A stretch of 64,000 nt of DNA from Clostridia bacterium (GCA_017449935.1 JAFSYP010000071.1:1-64000), one strand, 5' to 3'. Shown: positions 27,420 to 37,014, numbered from the stretch's first letter. The notes: generated by a model not told the origin, from the sequence alone. Program-made: numbers and translations.

Positions 27420-28985
27420 TTATTCGGTCGTTCCGTGACGGTGCCGGTTCAATTCATCCAGAATACGGTCGTGCTCTTTATCCGGCAGCGCATACCTGAG
27501 CGTCGGCATCGCGGAAAGTACCATGCCGATCGCCGGCGGCACGGAAACCAGGAAGAACATGGCGGCGGCATACTTTCCGCCGGCATAGGTGGTAAAGTCC
27601 GCGCCGTTCATCAGCGCGTCGTTGAGCACCGCGACGTTCTCTCCGGAGAAGCCGACGATCGCATACACCGCGCCGGAGATCAGCGACGCGATACCGGCGG
27701 ACAGCTTGGTGATAAAGGACTGACCGGCAAAGAATACGCCGTCGGGACGGATGCCGTTGTTGTACTCCTCGTAGTCCACGCAGTCGGCGATCATCACGGA
27801 CTGCAGCACGTTCAGGCCGCCCTGCGCCCAGGATGCGACAAAGAAGACCAGACTGATCAGGATCGTCATCGGCCAGCCGAGCAGGTTGCCGCGCGCCAGC
27901 TTATAGATCACGAACACGAGCGCGAACGGAACGGCGCCGAACAGAGAGTAGATATTATACAGCTTTTTCTTTTCGATCTTGCGCGAGATACCGGGCGTCA
28001 CGCCGGAGGAGATCAGCATTCCGCCCATGATGCCGATGAACAGCGGGACGACCTTGACGATCATGGAAACATTGACGGCGCCTTCCGCGTCCACAAGCGT
28101 TCCGCCGAGGTTATTGTTGAAGAAATAGTACATCACAAGGCTCATGGCCACGATGGAAAGCAGCTGGATCGGGCTTCTCAGTACGCCGGAGATCAGCAGC
28201 TGACGGAACGGACGGCAGCGCCACATGGTCTGGAAATTCTCCTTCATCGTGTGTGTTTCGCCGGACTGCGACACGCGCTCGTGAACCGTGAGACCCGCGA
28301 TCTCGAACAGGATCGTCGAAAATATGGTCAGGACCACAGCCGTCAGGATATACGCCGCGCGCAGAGAATGCGCGTTGTCCATGCCCTTGGAAAGGAAAAT
28401 GCCCTGAAACGCAGGCGCGATAAATGTAAACGCCATGCCGATCACACCGAACGACGCGCATATACGCGCGAGAGACAGCGCTTTTGCACGGTCGTTCTGG
28501 TTTTCCGTCATCAGGCTCGTGACGCCCCAAAGCGGGATGTCGCCGATCGTGTACGTCATGCCCCAGAGAATGTACGAGATCGCCGCCCACGCGATAATCA
28601 GGATCCTGGAGGAAAGCGGCGCTAAAACAGAGCCGGAACCGCTCGCGTCCGGCCACGCATACATGCCGTTGACGAACGGAAGGATCGTCGTCAAAAGGAT
28701 CACTGGCGGGACAAACATCAGATACGGCTTGCATTTGCCCCACTTGGTACGCGTTTTATCGACGATCGAGCCCATCATCGGATCGTTGATCGCATCCCAG
28801 ACTCTGGCGACGGCAAATATAATCGAACAAGCCATCGCGGGGATGAAGATCACGCTTTGGAAATAGAAGGTCAGACCTGTGGCAATAATATTATAAATAA
28901 TGTTTTGTCCGGCAAGACCGACCAGAAAACCGGTCAGCTCTCCTTTGGAATATGTGGTGGGGTCGATCGCTCTTTTTCCAGCCAT
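27420..28985 (-). CDS. GPH-family (MFS_2) sugar:cation symporter
   Basis: A 521-residue, roughly 12-helix GPH transporter paralogous to the one at 4448. Landmarks are VWDAINDPMMGSIVDKTRTKWGK and a C-terminal cytoplasmic tail. ATG 28985 follows a purine-rich GAGAGGAA. Its own promoter (29031-29059) is divergent from that of the propeller-toroid gene, which makes a shared oligosaccharide substrate likely but unproven. No terminator is visible before the xpt promoter downstream. Confidence 0.85.
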   Translation of the reverse strand: MAGKRAIDPTTYSKGELTGFLVGLAGQNIIYNIIATGLTFYFQSVIFIPAMACSIIFAVARVWDAINDPMMGSIVDKTRTKWGKCKPYLMFVPPVILLTTILPFVNGMYAWPDASGSGSVLAPLSSRILIIAWAAISYILWGMTYTIGDIPLWGVTSLMTENQNDRAKALSLARICASFGVIGMAFTFIAPAFQGIFLSKGMDNAHSLRAAYILTAVVLTIFSTILFEIAGLTVHERVSQSGETHTMKENFQTMWRCRPFRQLLISGVLRSPIQLLSIVAMSLVMYYFFNNNLGGTLVDAEGAVNVSMIVKVVPLFIGIMGGMLISSGVTPGISRKIEKKKLYNIYSLFGAVPFALVFVIYKLARGNLLGWPMTILISLVFFVASWAQGGLNVLQSVMIADCVDYEEYNNGIRPDGVFFAGQSFITKLSAGIASLISGAVYAIVGFSGENVAVLNDALMNGADFTTYAGGKYAAAMFFLVSVPPAIGMVLSAMPTLRYALPDKEHDRILDELNRHRHGTTE

Positions 28986-29030
28986 ACGCAAATTCCTCTC
29001 TCCTGATAATAATCGCACGGATATATCATC

Positions 29031-29059
29031 ATTATATATATCACGGCGCAGGATTGCAA
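29031..29059 (-). promoter_or_regulatory. Promoter of the GPH transporter gene
   Basis: Minus-strand TTGCAA (29059-29054), 17 nt and TATAAT (29036-29031). It shares the string CTTGCAATCC with the divergent promoter at 29133, which may reflect a common regulator or only common promoter sequence. Confidence 0.85.
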
Positions 29060-29132
29060 GTTTTTTTCAAAAAAACATGTAAAACGAAAATGTTATTTTT
29101 TCTGTTTTCCACAACATTTTGCGGTTTTGCTC

Positions 29133-29161
29133 TTGCAATCCGTGAAGATATAGATTATAAT
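29133..29161 (+). promoter_or_regulatory. Promoter of the propeller-toroid gene and downstream run
   Basis: TTGCAA (29133-29138), 17 nt and TATAAT (29156-29161) predict a start near 29168, about 25 nt before ATG 29193. CTTGCAATCC spans the -35 element, as in the divergent promoter. Confidence 0.85.
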
Positions 29162-29192
29162 AGCTTAAATTTGATTTGTGGGAGTGTGCGGC

Positions 29193-31310
29193 ATGGCGCG
29201 TATCGGACAGTATGTAAGCGGCGTCTTTTCTCAACGCATCCGCAGCGTGTACACATCGGCCGACGGCCTGCCGTCCGACCGCGTGATGTGCGTGCTGCCG
29301 GACACCGACGGAACGGTATATGTCGGCACGGACGCCGGTCTGTTCCGCATGGACGAGGACGGATTCTGTCCGGTCTGCGAGGATACGCTCTGCGCACCCG
29401 TTCACCGTATTCGCCGCTTTTCGGACGGCTCCCTTGCCGTTCTGTCCGAAAACAGGTTTTTTGCGCTTCGCGGCGGCGCGCTGTCTCTCCTGCGCGAGTT
29501 TCCGGACCGCGTCGCGGATTTCAGCAACGCGCGGGGATTATACTGGTTTTTGACCGAAGCGGAGCTTTTGTGCATCGATCCGCTGACGAACGAGGTCTGG
29601 GTCCGAAGAAATCTGGAGGGTGGCAGAGGCCACTGCCTTGCCGTCAACGATACAGATATATATATATCCACGGATTCGTTTCTCAGCACCGTCCACGGCA
29701 AACGCAGAGAATGGAAAAACATCGTTCCCGACTTCTGCGATATGCCGGACAAAACCGCGCATACGCTTTGCTTCGACGGCGCGGGCTACCTCTGGCTCGG
29801 CACCGAGGACGGCGCCGCGATTTATGACAACACCAATCTTTGGCTCACGGGTGAATCGCTTTCGCAGCTTCCGCAAAACGCCGTTTACGCCATTGCGCAT
29901 GACGCGGTCGGCGGCGTTTGGTTCGCCTCGGACGTCGGTGTGATCTGTCTGAAGCGCGGCGCGCTCAAATACTACTCCGCGGATCGGTGGGTTCCTTGCG
30001 GACGCGTCAACGATCTTGCGGTCATGGCGGACGGCGAGACCGTTTATGCCGCGACGAACAAAGGCCTGTCCGTAATCTCCGCCTGTCCGATGACGCTGGC
30101 GGACAAGGCGGATTTGTTTGAGGATACGATCGAGCGGTACCATGTGCGGCGCGGATTTGTCGCGACGCGGATCATTCGCGGTTACGATATGAACAGCGGC
30201 GAAGTACAGATCTCGGACAACGACGGTCTGTGGACCGCGTGTCACGTGGCTGCGGAGAGTTTTCGGTATGCCGTAACAGGCGATCCGACCGCGCTGTCGC
30301 GCGCAAGACGCGGGATGCAGGCGCTTCTGCTGCTGCAGCGGATCTCCGGTATCCCCGGCTTTACCGCGCGTGCCGTACGCTATCCGGGCGAGACCGGCTT
30401 CGGCAACGGCCATAATGAATGGCGTCCCGCGCCGGACGGCACGTGCGAATGGAAGGGCGAAACGTCCAGCGACGAAATGACCGGCCATTTCTTCGGCGGC
30501 TGCATCTACTATGACCTTTGCGCCTCCGATGACGAAAAGCCTGTCATCCGCGACGCGCTGTGCGGCATCATGGAACATATCATCCGCAGCGGCTATCGTC
30601 TGGTGGACGCGGACGGCCTGCCGACCACATGGGCCTGCTGGGACCCCGCGCTGCTCAACAACGACGACAAGTGGGCGTTTGAACGCGGCGTGAATTCGCT
30701 GGAGCTGCTGGCTTTTCTGAAAGTCTGCGCCCATATCTCCGGCGACCGGAAATATGAAACGCTGTACCAACGGTTCGTGCATCTGCACCACTATCCGCTC
30801 AACGCCGCGCGCCATAAGATCCGGGACGCCCACATCTGCCATATCGACGACAATCTCGCGTTTCTCGCTTCTTTTACGCTTCTTCGACTTGAACGCGACA
30901 GCGCCGTGCGCGCGCTGATCCTGTGCGGCATGGAGGACCACTGGCAGTATGAGCGCGTGGAGCGCCAGCCGCTGTTCGCTTTCATACACGCTCTGTTCAC
31001 AGAACGCGACGCCGATCTTGCGGAGGGTGTGCAGACGCTGCGGGAAATACCGCTTGACATGATCCATTACGCCATGGAAAACTCCAAGCGCAAGGGACTG
31101 ACATTCGACACGCAGCAGGAAGCGTGGCATGAAGCGCCGCAGGTGCTCTCGCCCCTCCCCTATGACGAGCGCAACGTCCACCGCCCCGACAACGGCGGTT
31201 TCGCGTTGGACGCGGCAGGCGGCGACCGCGCGCAGGAACCGACCATGTTCCTGCGCCCGTACTGGCTCGGACGATATTTCGGACTGCTTCGTGAAGCGTC
31301 CGAACTGTAA
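29193..31310 (+). CDS. Beta-propeller (Reg_prop-like) and alpha/alpha-toroid fusion protein, possible glycan-active enzyme
   Basis: A 705-residue cytoplasmic protein with no signal peptide. Residues about 10-320 hold repeated blades of the two-component-regulator-propeller kind: YTSADGLPSDRV, DTDGTVYVGTDAGLF, DGAGYLWLGTEDGAAIY and AVGGVWFASDVGVI. Residues about 335-700 are helical with repeats typical of six-hairpin (alpha/alpha) enzymes: ISDNDGLWTACHVAAESFRYAVTG, IPGFTARAVR, SSDEMTGHFFGG, WDPALLNNDDKWAF and CHIDDNLAFLASF. No histidine kinase, receiver or DNA-binding domain follows. A lyase or glycosidase acting on imported oligosaccharides is inferred from fold and context (GPH transporter and aldolase neighbours). 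ATG 29193 has GGGAG 8 nt upstream. Confidence 0.68.
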   Translation: MARIGQYVSGVFSQRIRSVYTSADGLPSDRVMCVLPDTDGTVYVGTDAGLFRMDEDGFCPVCEDTLCAPVHRIRRFSDGSLAVLSENRFFALRGGALSLLREFPDRVADFSNARGLYWFLTEAELLCIDPLTNEVWVRRNLEGGRGHCLAVNDTDIYISTDSFLSTVHGKRREWKNIVPDFCDMPDKTAHTLCFDGAGYLWLGTEDGAAIYDNTNLWLTGESLSQLPQNAVYAIAHDAVGGVWFASDVGVICLKRGALKYYSADRWVPCGRVNDLAVMADGETVYAATNKGLSVISACPMTLADKADLFEDTIERYHVRRGFVATRIIRGYDMNSGEVQISDNDGLWTACHVAAESFRYAVTGDPTALSRARRGMQALLLLQRISGIPGFTARAVRYPGETGFGNGHNEWRPAPDGTCEWKGETSSDEMTGHFFGGCIYYDLCASDDEKPVIRDALCGIMEHIIRSGYRLVDADGLPTTWACWDPALLNNDDKWAFERGVNSLELLAFLKVCAHISGDRKYETLYQRFVHLHHYPLNAARHKIRDAHICHIDDNLAFLASFTLLRLERDSAVRALILCGMEDHWQYERVERQPLFAFIHALFTERDADLAEGVQTLREIPLDMIHYAMENSKRKGLTFDTQQEAWHEAPQVLSPLPYDERNVHRPDNGGFALDAAGGDRAQEPTMFLRPYWLGRYFGLLREASEL

Positions 31311-31331
31311 TTAATAAAAGGAGATAATAGC

Positions 31332-32234
31332 ATGACTAAAGCAGAGTATCAAAGATTTGCCGGGGTGTACGCTCTGATGCTGACGCCTTACAACGACGAT
31401 CTGACCGTAAACTACGACGTTTATGCCGAATATACGGAGTTTCAGACGGCGACCGGCGTGGGCCATTTATTCGCCGTCTGCGGCACGTCCGAAATGGCGG
31501 AGCTGACGCTCGACGAACGTGAAAAGCTCGCGAAGACAACCGTCAGATATGCCGGCGGCACGCCCGTGGTCGCGACCGCGAATCTGGAGCCCTCCTGGTT
31601 CGCGCAGGTCGATGAGGTCAAGCGCATGTCGCAGACCGGCGTCGACGGACTGATCTTCGTCACAAAAGGGATGCACGACGATCCCGAACGTCAGTACACG
31701 TACCTGAGCGAGCTGGCTACGCATACCGAGCTGCCGCTCTTCCTGTATGAATTTCCCGGGATCCAGCCGCATAAAATGGAGGCGGACGTGTATAAAAAGC
31801 TGGTCGATACCGGACGGTTTGTCGGCATCAAGGACACGACCAGCAATATGCATGACATATTGGAAAAGATCGCTGTTCAGGGTGATTCCAACGTGCTTCA
31901 GGCGAACGTGCCGCTGCTTCTGGAAGCATGGAAGAAGGGCGCGCGCGGCGTGATGGCAACGCCGACTTCCTGCGGCGCACAGCTGTTCCAGCGCATGTGG
32001 GACGAGTTCACGGCGGGCGATCTGGCCGCAGCTGAGCTCACGCTGCAGTATATCAACCATCTGGACAACGCCATCGACAGCGGGTTCAACGCTTCGGCGA
32101 AATATCTTGTGCAGCTTCAGGGAGTCAAAGGCATGAAGCCGATCAATCGCGGACACAGCACGCTGAGCGAGCCGCGGATGCAGTCGCTGCGCACCTATTA
32201 TGACTGGGCCAAGGCCAACGGTCTTGCCTTCTGA
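31332..32234 (+). CDS. DapA/NanA-superfamily aldolase
   Basis: A 300-residue class I aldolase or lyase with a (beta/alpha)8 barrel. K167 in VGIKDTTSN forms the Schiff base, and Y139 in LFLYEFPG is the conserved tyrosine. The usual DHDPS motifs are altered: GTTGE is replaced by GTSEM, and the arginine of the YNxPxRTG segment is absent. Lysine biosynthesis is therefore unlikely; an aldolase for a 2-keto-3-deoxy sugar acid or sialic acid fits better. AAAGGAG lies before the ATG, 21 nt after the propeller-toroid gene. Confidence 0.85.
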   Translation: MTKAEYQRFAGVYALMLTPYNDDLTVNYDVYAEYTEFQTATGVGHLFAVCGTSEMAELTLDEREKLAKTTVRYAGGTPVVATANLEPSWFAQVDEVKRMSQTGVDGLIFVTKGMHDDPERQYTYLSELATHTELPLFLYEFPGIQPHKMEADVYKKLVDTGRFVGIKDTTSNMHDILEKIAVQGDSNVLQANVPLLLEAWKKGARGVMATPTSCGAQLFQRMWDEFTAGDLAAAELTLQYINHLDNAIDSGFNASAKYLVQLQGVKGMKPINRGHSTLSEPRMQSLRTYYDWAKANGLAF

Positions 32235-32267
32235 TCCAATCACTATTCTCAACTGGGGGCCGTTTGA

Positions 32268-33308
32268 TTGAAGAAACATCGTTCCTTACTGCGTACCGTC
32301 TGCACCGTCCTGTGTGCCGTGATGCTTTCGGGCGCGTCCATGATACCCTGCGACTCCATTCAAACCATCCGTGTGACGGTTCCGGAAGCGTCCGGAAAAA
32401 TCAAGCTGAACATAAGCGATCTTTCCGTGAGCGCGATCCCCTATATCGCGGACGCCGCGATGGGGGAACTGGAGGGGATCCTTCGATATATCATCGGGCA
32501 AAGCATCACCGACGGGAAGGAAATCCATGAACCGGGGCAAAATACAAAAAGCAACGTGGCGATCTCCCTGCTTTCTCTGCGCAAAGAAATGCGGGGCGTT
32601 TGTTCTGTTCGTTTTTCTCTGGAACCCGTCGGGACGGACGGCGACGTGTCCGAGCTGTGCATGTACACGCGCCGTATGTTCAGCAAAAAAGAAAAATGCA
32701 TCCCGACCGGCATCCTGTTCAACGATCGGACGAAAACCGTTTTCACAAAGGACGGAACGGGCGTTTTCGGAATCGGGTATGACTTCAATTACGACTTTAA
32801 CACATTCACCGCCGCGGACGATCCCTGGCAGAGGAACTTCGGCTTCTGTACGCTGTACGACGGCGCCGCATTTCTGATCGGCGACCGGTATGAGACCATC
32901 CGCGTGCCGTTTCGTTACGACGGGCGGGACTGGATGGTGCAGCTCTGGAAGGGCGTTTACAGCTGGAACATGCTCGGCGGCGAGATCGGTCTGTACAACA
33001 AGCCGATCGAACGGCGCGTCGGCTTCTACGACTGCGCTTCCGACCCGGACCGCATCGAAATGGGATTCACGATCTCTCTGAACGGCGATCCCGTCGTAAA
33101 AGCGGAGAAAGCGCCATCCTGGTGGCAGACGGCCTTCACGGTCCATCCGCTTGCCAAGCCGAAGAAGCTGACGATGGATTTCACCATGACGTTTCCGACT
33201 GCGCAGATGCGGGACGCCTTTGCGCAGTCTTTGGCGTCCACGGCGCCGCAGGTGACGATCCGACAAAACGGATTGACGCTGTCCTGCTGCTGGCCGGCGT
33301 CGGTATAA
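32268..33308 (+). CDS. DUF4474 domain-containing exported protein
   Basis: A 346-residue protein beginning with a signal peptide or signal anchor (MKKHRSLLR, then a hydrophobic stretch to about 25). Residues about 155-320 match the DUF4474 pattern: GYDFNYDFNTF, DPWQRNFGFCTLYD, VPFRYDGRDWMVQLWKG and GGEIGLYNKP. The function of the domain is unknown. The start is TTG 32268 with GGGGG 9 nt upstream; no ATG gives the signal sequence. It lies in a plus-strand run between the aldolase and a YfhO-like membrane protein. Confidence 0.8.
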   Translation: MKKHRSLLRTVCTVLCAVMLSGASMIPCDSIQTIRVTVPEASGKIKLNISDLSVSAIPYIADAAMGELEGILRYIIGQSITDGKEIHEPGQNTKSNVAISLLSLRKEMRGVCSVRFSLEPVGTDGDVSELCMYTRRMFSKKEKCIPTGILFNDRTKTVFTKDGTGVFGIGYDFNYDFNTFTAADDPWQRNFGFCTLYDGAAFLIGDRYETIRVPFRYDGRDWMVQLWKGVYSWNMLGGEIGLYNKPIERRVGFYDCASDPDRIEMGFTISLNGDPVVKAEKAPSWWQTAFTVHPLAKPKKLTMDFTMTFPTAQMRDAFAQSLASTAPQVTIRQNGLTLSCCWPASV

Positions 33309-33337
33309 CGATCCATCCGTAGACAAGGAGAAGCAAT

Positions 33338-35995
33338 ATGCCCGAACGCAACCCTGTTTGCTGCAAAAAGCGCTGGCTGTTTGTGCCGGCGCTGTTCGTA
33401 TTGCTGCTCGTGCTTGTCATTTACGCGCAGAACAGGATCTTCCCCTTCGGCACGGAAAGCGTCGTACACGACGATATGGGACAATGCAACGTCCCCTTGA
33501 TCTATACCGTCTGGGACGCTCTGCACGGCAACGGCAGCATCCTGCTGAACCTGCGCACGGCCGGCGGCGTGTTTATCTCCGGCGCGTATGAAAACGCGCT
33601 GAGTCCCGTGAACATCCTGCTCTTTCTGCTGTGTCCGCGGGACAAGCTGCTCGAGAGCATGTCGTTTTTCCTGCTCATCAAGATGATGCTCGCCGCAACG
33701 ACGGCGATGCTGCTGTTTTCCCGACGCTTTTCCATTTCGCCTTTTTGGTGTATGGTCTTTTCCGTTCTATATGCGTTTAATCCGTTTTTGCTGCAATACT
33801 ATTCCAATGCCTCGTGGCTGGAGGTCGTTTGGGTCGCGCCGCTTGTGCTGCTCGGCGCGGACATACTGCTGCGCGGCAAGAATCCGGCGCTGTACACGCT
33901 CGCGCTGGCATACTGTCTGATCGTTCAGCTGTACATCGCGTATATGGTCGTCCTGTTTCTGTTCCTGGAGGGCGCCGCGTATATCGTCCTGCTGCTGCCG
34001 AAAAAGAAACGCAGGTCCGCAGCCGTTCGCTTCGGCATTTCCACGGTTCTCGCCGTTTGCGTTTCCGCGTTTTCCGCGCTGCCCAGCTTTTTCTACATGA
34101 CGTCCAGTTCCCGCTTTCAGTCGACAAAGAACTATTTTCAGGTCCTTCTCAGCAGCGCCACCAATCCGGCGTCCAAATTCGGCATGGTCACGGTGCTGAC
34201 CGCGCTATGCTTTGCGGCGGCGCTTGTCGTTTTTCTGCACATACGCAGCGATACGAAAACCGTTTTGTTTTTCGGATTCAGTCTGCTGCTGTTCCTGCTT
34301 CCGGTCGTCTTTGAAAACATCAACCTGCTGTGGCACATGGGCAGTTATATCAACTTCTCCATGCGGTACGCGTTTCTTTTGCAGCTGATGCTGCTGATCA
34401 CGGCATGTTTCGCGATCGAGAAATATCCCGCGTCCTTCTTCTGCGGCAAGACGAACGTCCATGTTTTCGCCCTGATCGGCGCGCTCAGCGCGTTCACGGC
34501 CGGCGTGATCTGTATGCGGCAGTTTTTCGACGGGACGGAAACGCTCTATGTTCCCAAAAAGATCGTTCCGCTTATGGGAGTCGCGTTCCTTCTGGTCTTT
34601 GCGGGATACTTTTTGCTGCTCAAGTTCGGTTTCAAAAAGCTGTCCTGTGTCCTGATCGCCGGGTTCTGCGCGTTCGAGTGTCACTTTTACGTCACGCATG
34701 CCGTGCTGACCGGCTCCAAACGTCTTTTTGAGTACAGTCTGGCGTACATCTCGGAATGCAACGATATTCACGACACGCTGTCGCTTGACCGCAGCGAATA
34801 CGCGCGCATCAAAAATATCGACGGCACGCTCAATTCCAATTATCCGCTGATCGTGGATTATCCGTCCATGTCCAACTTTACCCACACGATTCCCTCGACC
34901 ATCAAAAAGACGATGGTCAAGCTCGGCTACTCCTCGGTGTATACGCGCATCCTCGATACCGGTGGAACGCTGTTCACGGACGCGCTCCTTGGCTATCGCT
35001 ACGCGATCTCTTTGGCGGAGCTTCCGCAGGAGGATTTCCGCTATCTTTCGGACGCCGGCAGCTACGGCGTCTACGAAAGCCGATACGCCGTTCCTTTCGG
35101 CACCGTTTGCTCAGACGCGATCACAAAGTCCGAGCTGTTCGGGGAGTCGGCATATGAGACACAGAACAACTTATGGCACTGTGTGCAGGACGGTGAAAAA
35201 GATCTGATGGAGATCCCGCAGCTCCGCGAGACGTCCGACAAGTCCGGCGTGACGTACGATCTGGACGTTACAGGCACAAGAGAGGTATATATCGTCTGCT
35301 CGGGCACCACGAAGCGCAGAAGCATGCGCATCACCGTCAACGGAGATCCCGTTTCGGTCCCGTCGCTGGGCGAGCCGTACAACGCCTATTATACTACGCG
35401 ATTCAACAACAGCCTGCTGTCTTTGGGCGAGTACACCGATACGCATTTGTCGATCCGCGTGCAGTTTTTGAACAATACCATCACAGAGAAAAAACTGGTC
35501 ACAAAGATCGCGCTGATGGACAAGTCCCTTTTGCAAGACTTCGCGCAGGACAAAGCCGAACATGCCGTCTCCGTCCAAGCCGAACGATGCACGGTCCGTG
35601 CGTCCGCCGCCGCCGAAGAAGACGGACGGTTTCTGTTCCTGCCGATCCCCTATGACAGCGGGTGGAGCTGCACCGTAAACGGTAAAGCCGTATCGCCCGT
35701 GCAGGCGCTCAGTACATTCATTGCGATCCCGCTGCAGAAGGGGGAAAACTCCATCCGTCTGCATTATCTGCCGACGGGCTTCCTCCCCGGTTTGATCTGC
35801 AGCGTATGCGGTCTTATTCTTTCCGTGTTTTGGTTCCTGCGATACAAGAAGTTTACGCGGTCCTGGAAGAAAAACAAAGCGTTCGCCGCTGTTCTGCCCG
35901 TCTACTGTACCGCGGATCTGTGCGCGCTTGCCGCGCTGTATATCATTCCCATCCTCTGCAAATGCATCATGGTGCTGCTGCGCCTGCTGCGTTAG
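33338..35995 (+). CDS. YfhO-family membrane protein (GT-C-type glycosyltransferase)
   Basis: An 885-residue polytopic membrane protein with about 12 helices over residues 12-480 and 820-885 and a large extracytoplasmic region between. The early acidic motif VVHDDMGQCNVPL (about 42-54) and NALSPVNILLFLL are typical of YfhO, whose Bacillus and Listeria relatives glycosylate teichoic acids from undecaprenyl-phosphate sugars. The GT2 gene directly downstream fits the CsbB-YfhO pairing. GGAG precedes the ATG. Confidence 0.85.
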   Translation: MPERNPVCCKKRWLFVPALFVLLLVLVIYAQNRIFPFGTESVVHDDMGQCNVPLIYTVWDALHGNGSILLNLRTAGGVFISGAYENALSPVNILLFLLCPRDKLLESMSFFLLIKMMLAATTAMLLFSRRFSISPFWCMVFSVLYAFNPFLLQYYSNASWLEVVWVAPLVLLGADILLRGKNPALYTLALAYCLIVQLYIAYMVVLFLFLEGAAYIVLLLPKKKRRSAAVRFGISTVLAVCVSAFSALPSFFYMTSSSRFQSTKNYFQVLLSSATNPASKFGMVTVLTALCFAAALVVFLHIRSDTKTVLFFGFSLLLFLLPVVFENINLLWHMGSYINFSMRYAFLLQLMLLITACFAIEKYPASFFCGKTNVHVFALIGALSAFTAGVICMRQFFDGTETLYVPKKIVPLMGVAFLLVFAGYFLLLKFGFKKLSCVLIAGFCAFECHFYVTHAVLTGSKRLFEYSLAYISECNDIHDTLSLDRSEYARIKNIDGTLNSNYPLIVDYPSMSNFTHTIPSTIKKTMVKLGYSSVYTRILDTGGTLFTDALLGYRYAISLAELPQEDFRYLSDAGSYGVYESRYAVPFGTVCSDAITKSELFGESAYETQNNLWHCVQDGEKDLMEIPQLRETSDKSGVTYDLDVTGTREVYIVCSGTTKRRSMRITVNGDPVSVPSLGEPYNAYYTTRFNNSLLSLGEYTDTHLSIRVQFLNNTITEKKLVTKIALMDKSLLQDFAQDKAEHAVSVQAERCTVRASAAAEEDGRFLFLPIPYDSGWSCTVNGKAVSPVQALSTFIAIPLQKGENSIRLHYLPTGFLPGLICSVCGLILSVFWFLRYKKFTRSWKKNKAFAAVLPVYCTADLCALAALYIIPILCKCIMVLLRLLR

Positions 35996-36036
35996 TCGAC
36001 CGCTGAGGAGGACATATTTAATCGGGAGGCGCTGTC

Positions 36037-37014
36037 ATGTCGAGAATCAGTATTTTGGTCCCGTGCTTCAATGAAGAAGAAAACGTACTGCCCATGAGCC
36101 GTGCGCTGACCGAAGTCATGCGCGAGCAGCTGCCGCAGTACGACTATGAGATCGTCTTTATCGACAATCATTCCGAGGACCGCACGCGCGTTATTCTGGA
36201 ATCGATCTGTCACGAAGACAAGCGGATCAAGGCAATCTTCAACTGCCGGAACTTTGGTCAGTTCAATTCGCCGTACTACGGCATCCTCCAATGCACCGGC
36301 GACTGTGTGATCGTGATCTGCGCTGATTTTCAGGATCCGGTCGAGATGATCCCGCAGTTCGTCACCGAATGGGAGAACGGATACAAGATCGTCTGCGGCA
36401 TCAAAACGGCCAGCCGCGAAAACAAGCTCATGCGCTTTTTCCGTTCCTGCTATTACAAGCTCATCCGGAAAATGAGCAGCACGGAGCAGATCGAACACTT
36501 CACCGGTTTCGGGCTGTATGACCGCAGCTTCGTGGAGGTGCTTCGCGGGCTGCACGATCCCACGCCGTTCCTGCGCGGCATCGTGGCGGAGCTTGGATTC
36601 GAGCGCAAGGAGATCCCCTATGAGCAGGCAAAGCGGCGCGCCGGAAAAACGCACAACAACTTCTATACGCTCTATGACGCGGCTATGCTCAGCTTTACGT
36701 CCTACACGAAGATCGGCCTGCGGATGGCGTCGTTCCTGGGCATGATCATCGCCTGCATCAGCGCGATGATCGGCGTCGTCTATCTTATCCTGAAGCTCGT
36801 GCATTGGCACAGCTTCCCGATGGGCTCGGCACCCGCGCTGATCGGAATGTTTTTCCTCGGCGCCGTACAGTTGTTTTTTATCGGCTTTTTGGGAGAATAT
36901 ATTCTCAATATCAATACCCGCGTAATGAATCGTCCCCTTGTTATCGAAGAAAAAAGAATAAATTTTAACACAGAAAAGGAGAATGAAAATGGCAATCACA
37001 CATCTGTACAATGA
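36037..37014 (+). CDS. GT2 polyprenyl-phosphate glycosyltransferase (CsbB/GtrB-like)
   Basis: A 325-residue GT-A transferase with two C-terminal membrane helices (about 230-255 and 265-290). VPCFNEEENV (8-17), DNHSEDRT and ICADFQDPVE provide the nucleotide-sugar and metal-binding carboxylates; KRRAGKTHNN is the family's basic loop. Such proteins load a sugar onto undecaprenyl phosphate for use outside the cell, here plausibly by the adjacent YfhO protein. GGGAGG precedes the ATG. The 3' end overlaps trxA by 26 bp. Confidence 0.9.
   Translation: MSRISILVPCFNEEENVLPMSRALTEVMREQLPQYDYEIVFIDNHSEDRTRVILESICHEDKRIKAIFNCRNFGQFNSPYYGILQCTGDCVIVICADFQDPVEMIPQFVTEWENGYKIVCGIKTASRENKLMRFFRSCYYKLIRKMSSTEQIEHFTGFGLYDRSFVEVLRGLHDPTPFLRGIVAELGFERKEIPYEQAKRRAGKTHNNFYTLYDAAMLSFTSYTKIGLRMASFLGMIIACISAMIGVVYLILKLVHWHSFPMGSAPALIGMFFLGAVQLFFIGFLGEYILNINTRVMNRPLVIEEKRINFNTEKENENGNHTSVQ

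Noticed and set aside
27331..27420. Possible purine riboswitch before xpt
   Set aside because: The distance from the predicted transcription start to the ATG is about 25 nt and no three-way junction sequence is present.
29538..31181. 547-codon minus-strand open frame
   Set aside because: It is antisense to the propeller-toroid gene, which has a promoter, ribosome site and domain pattern.
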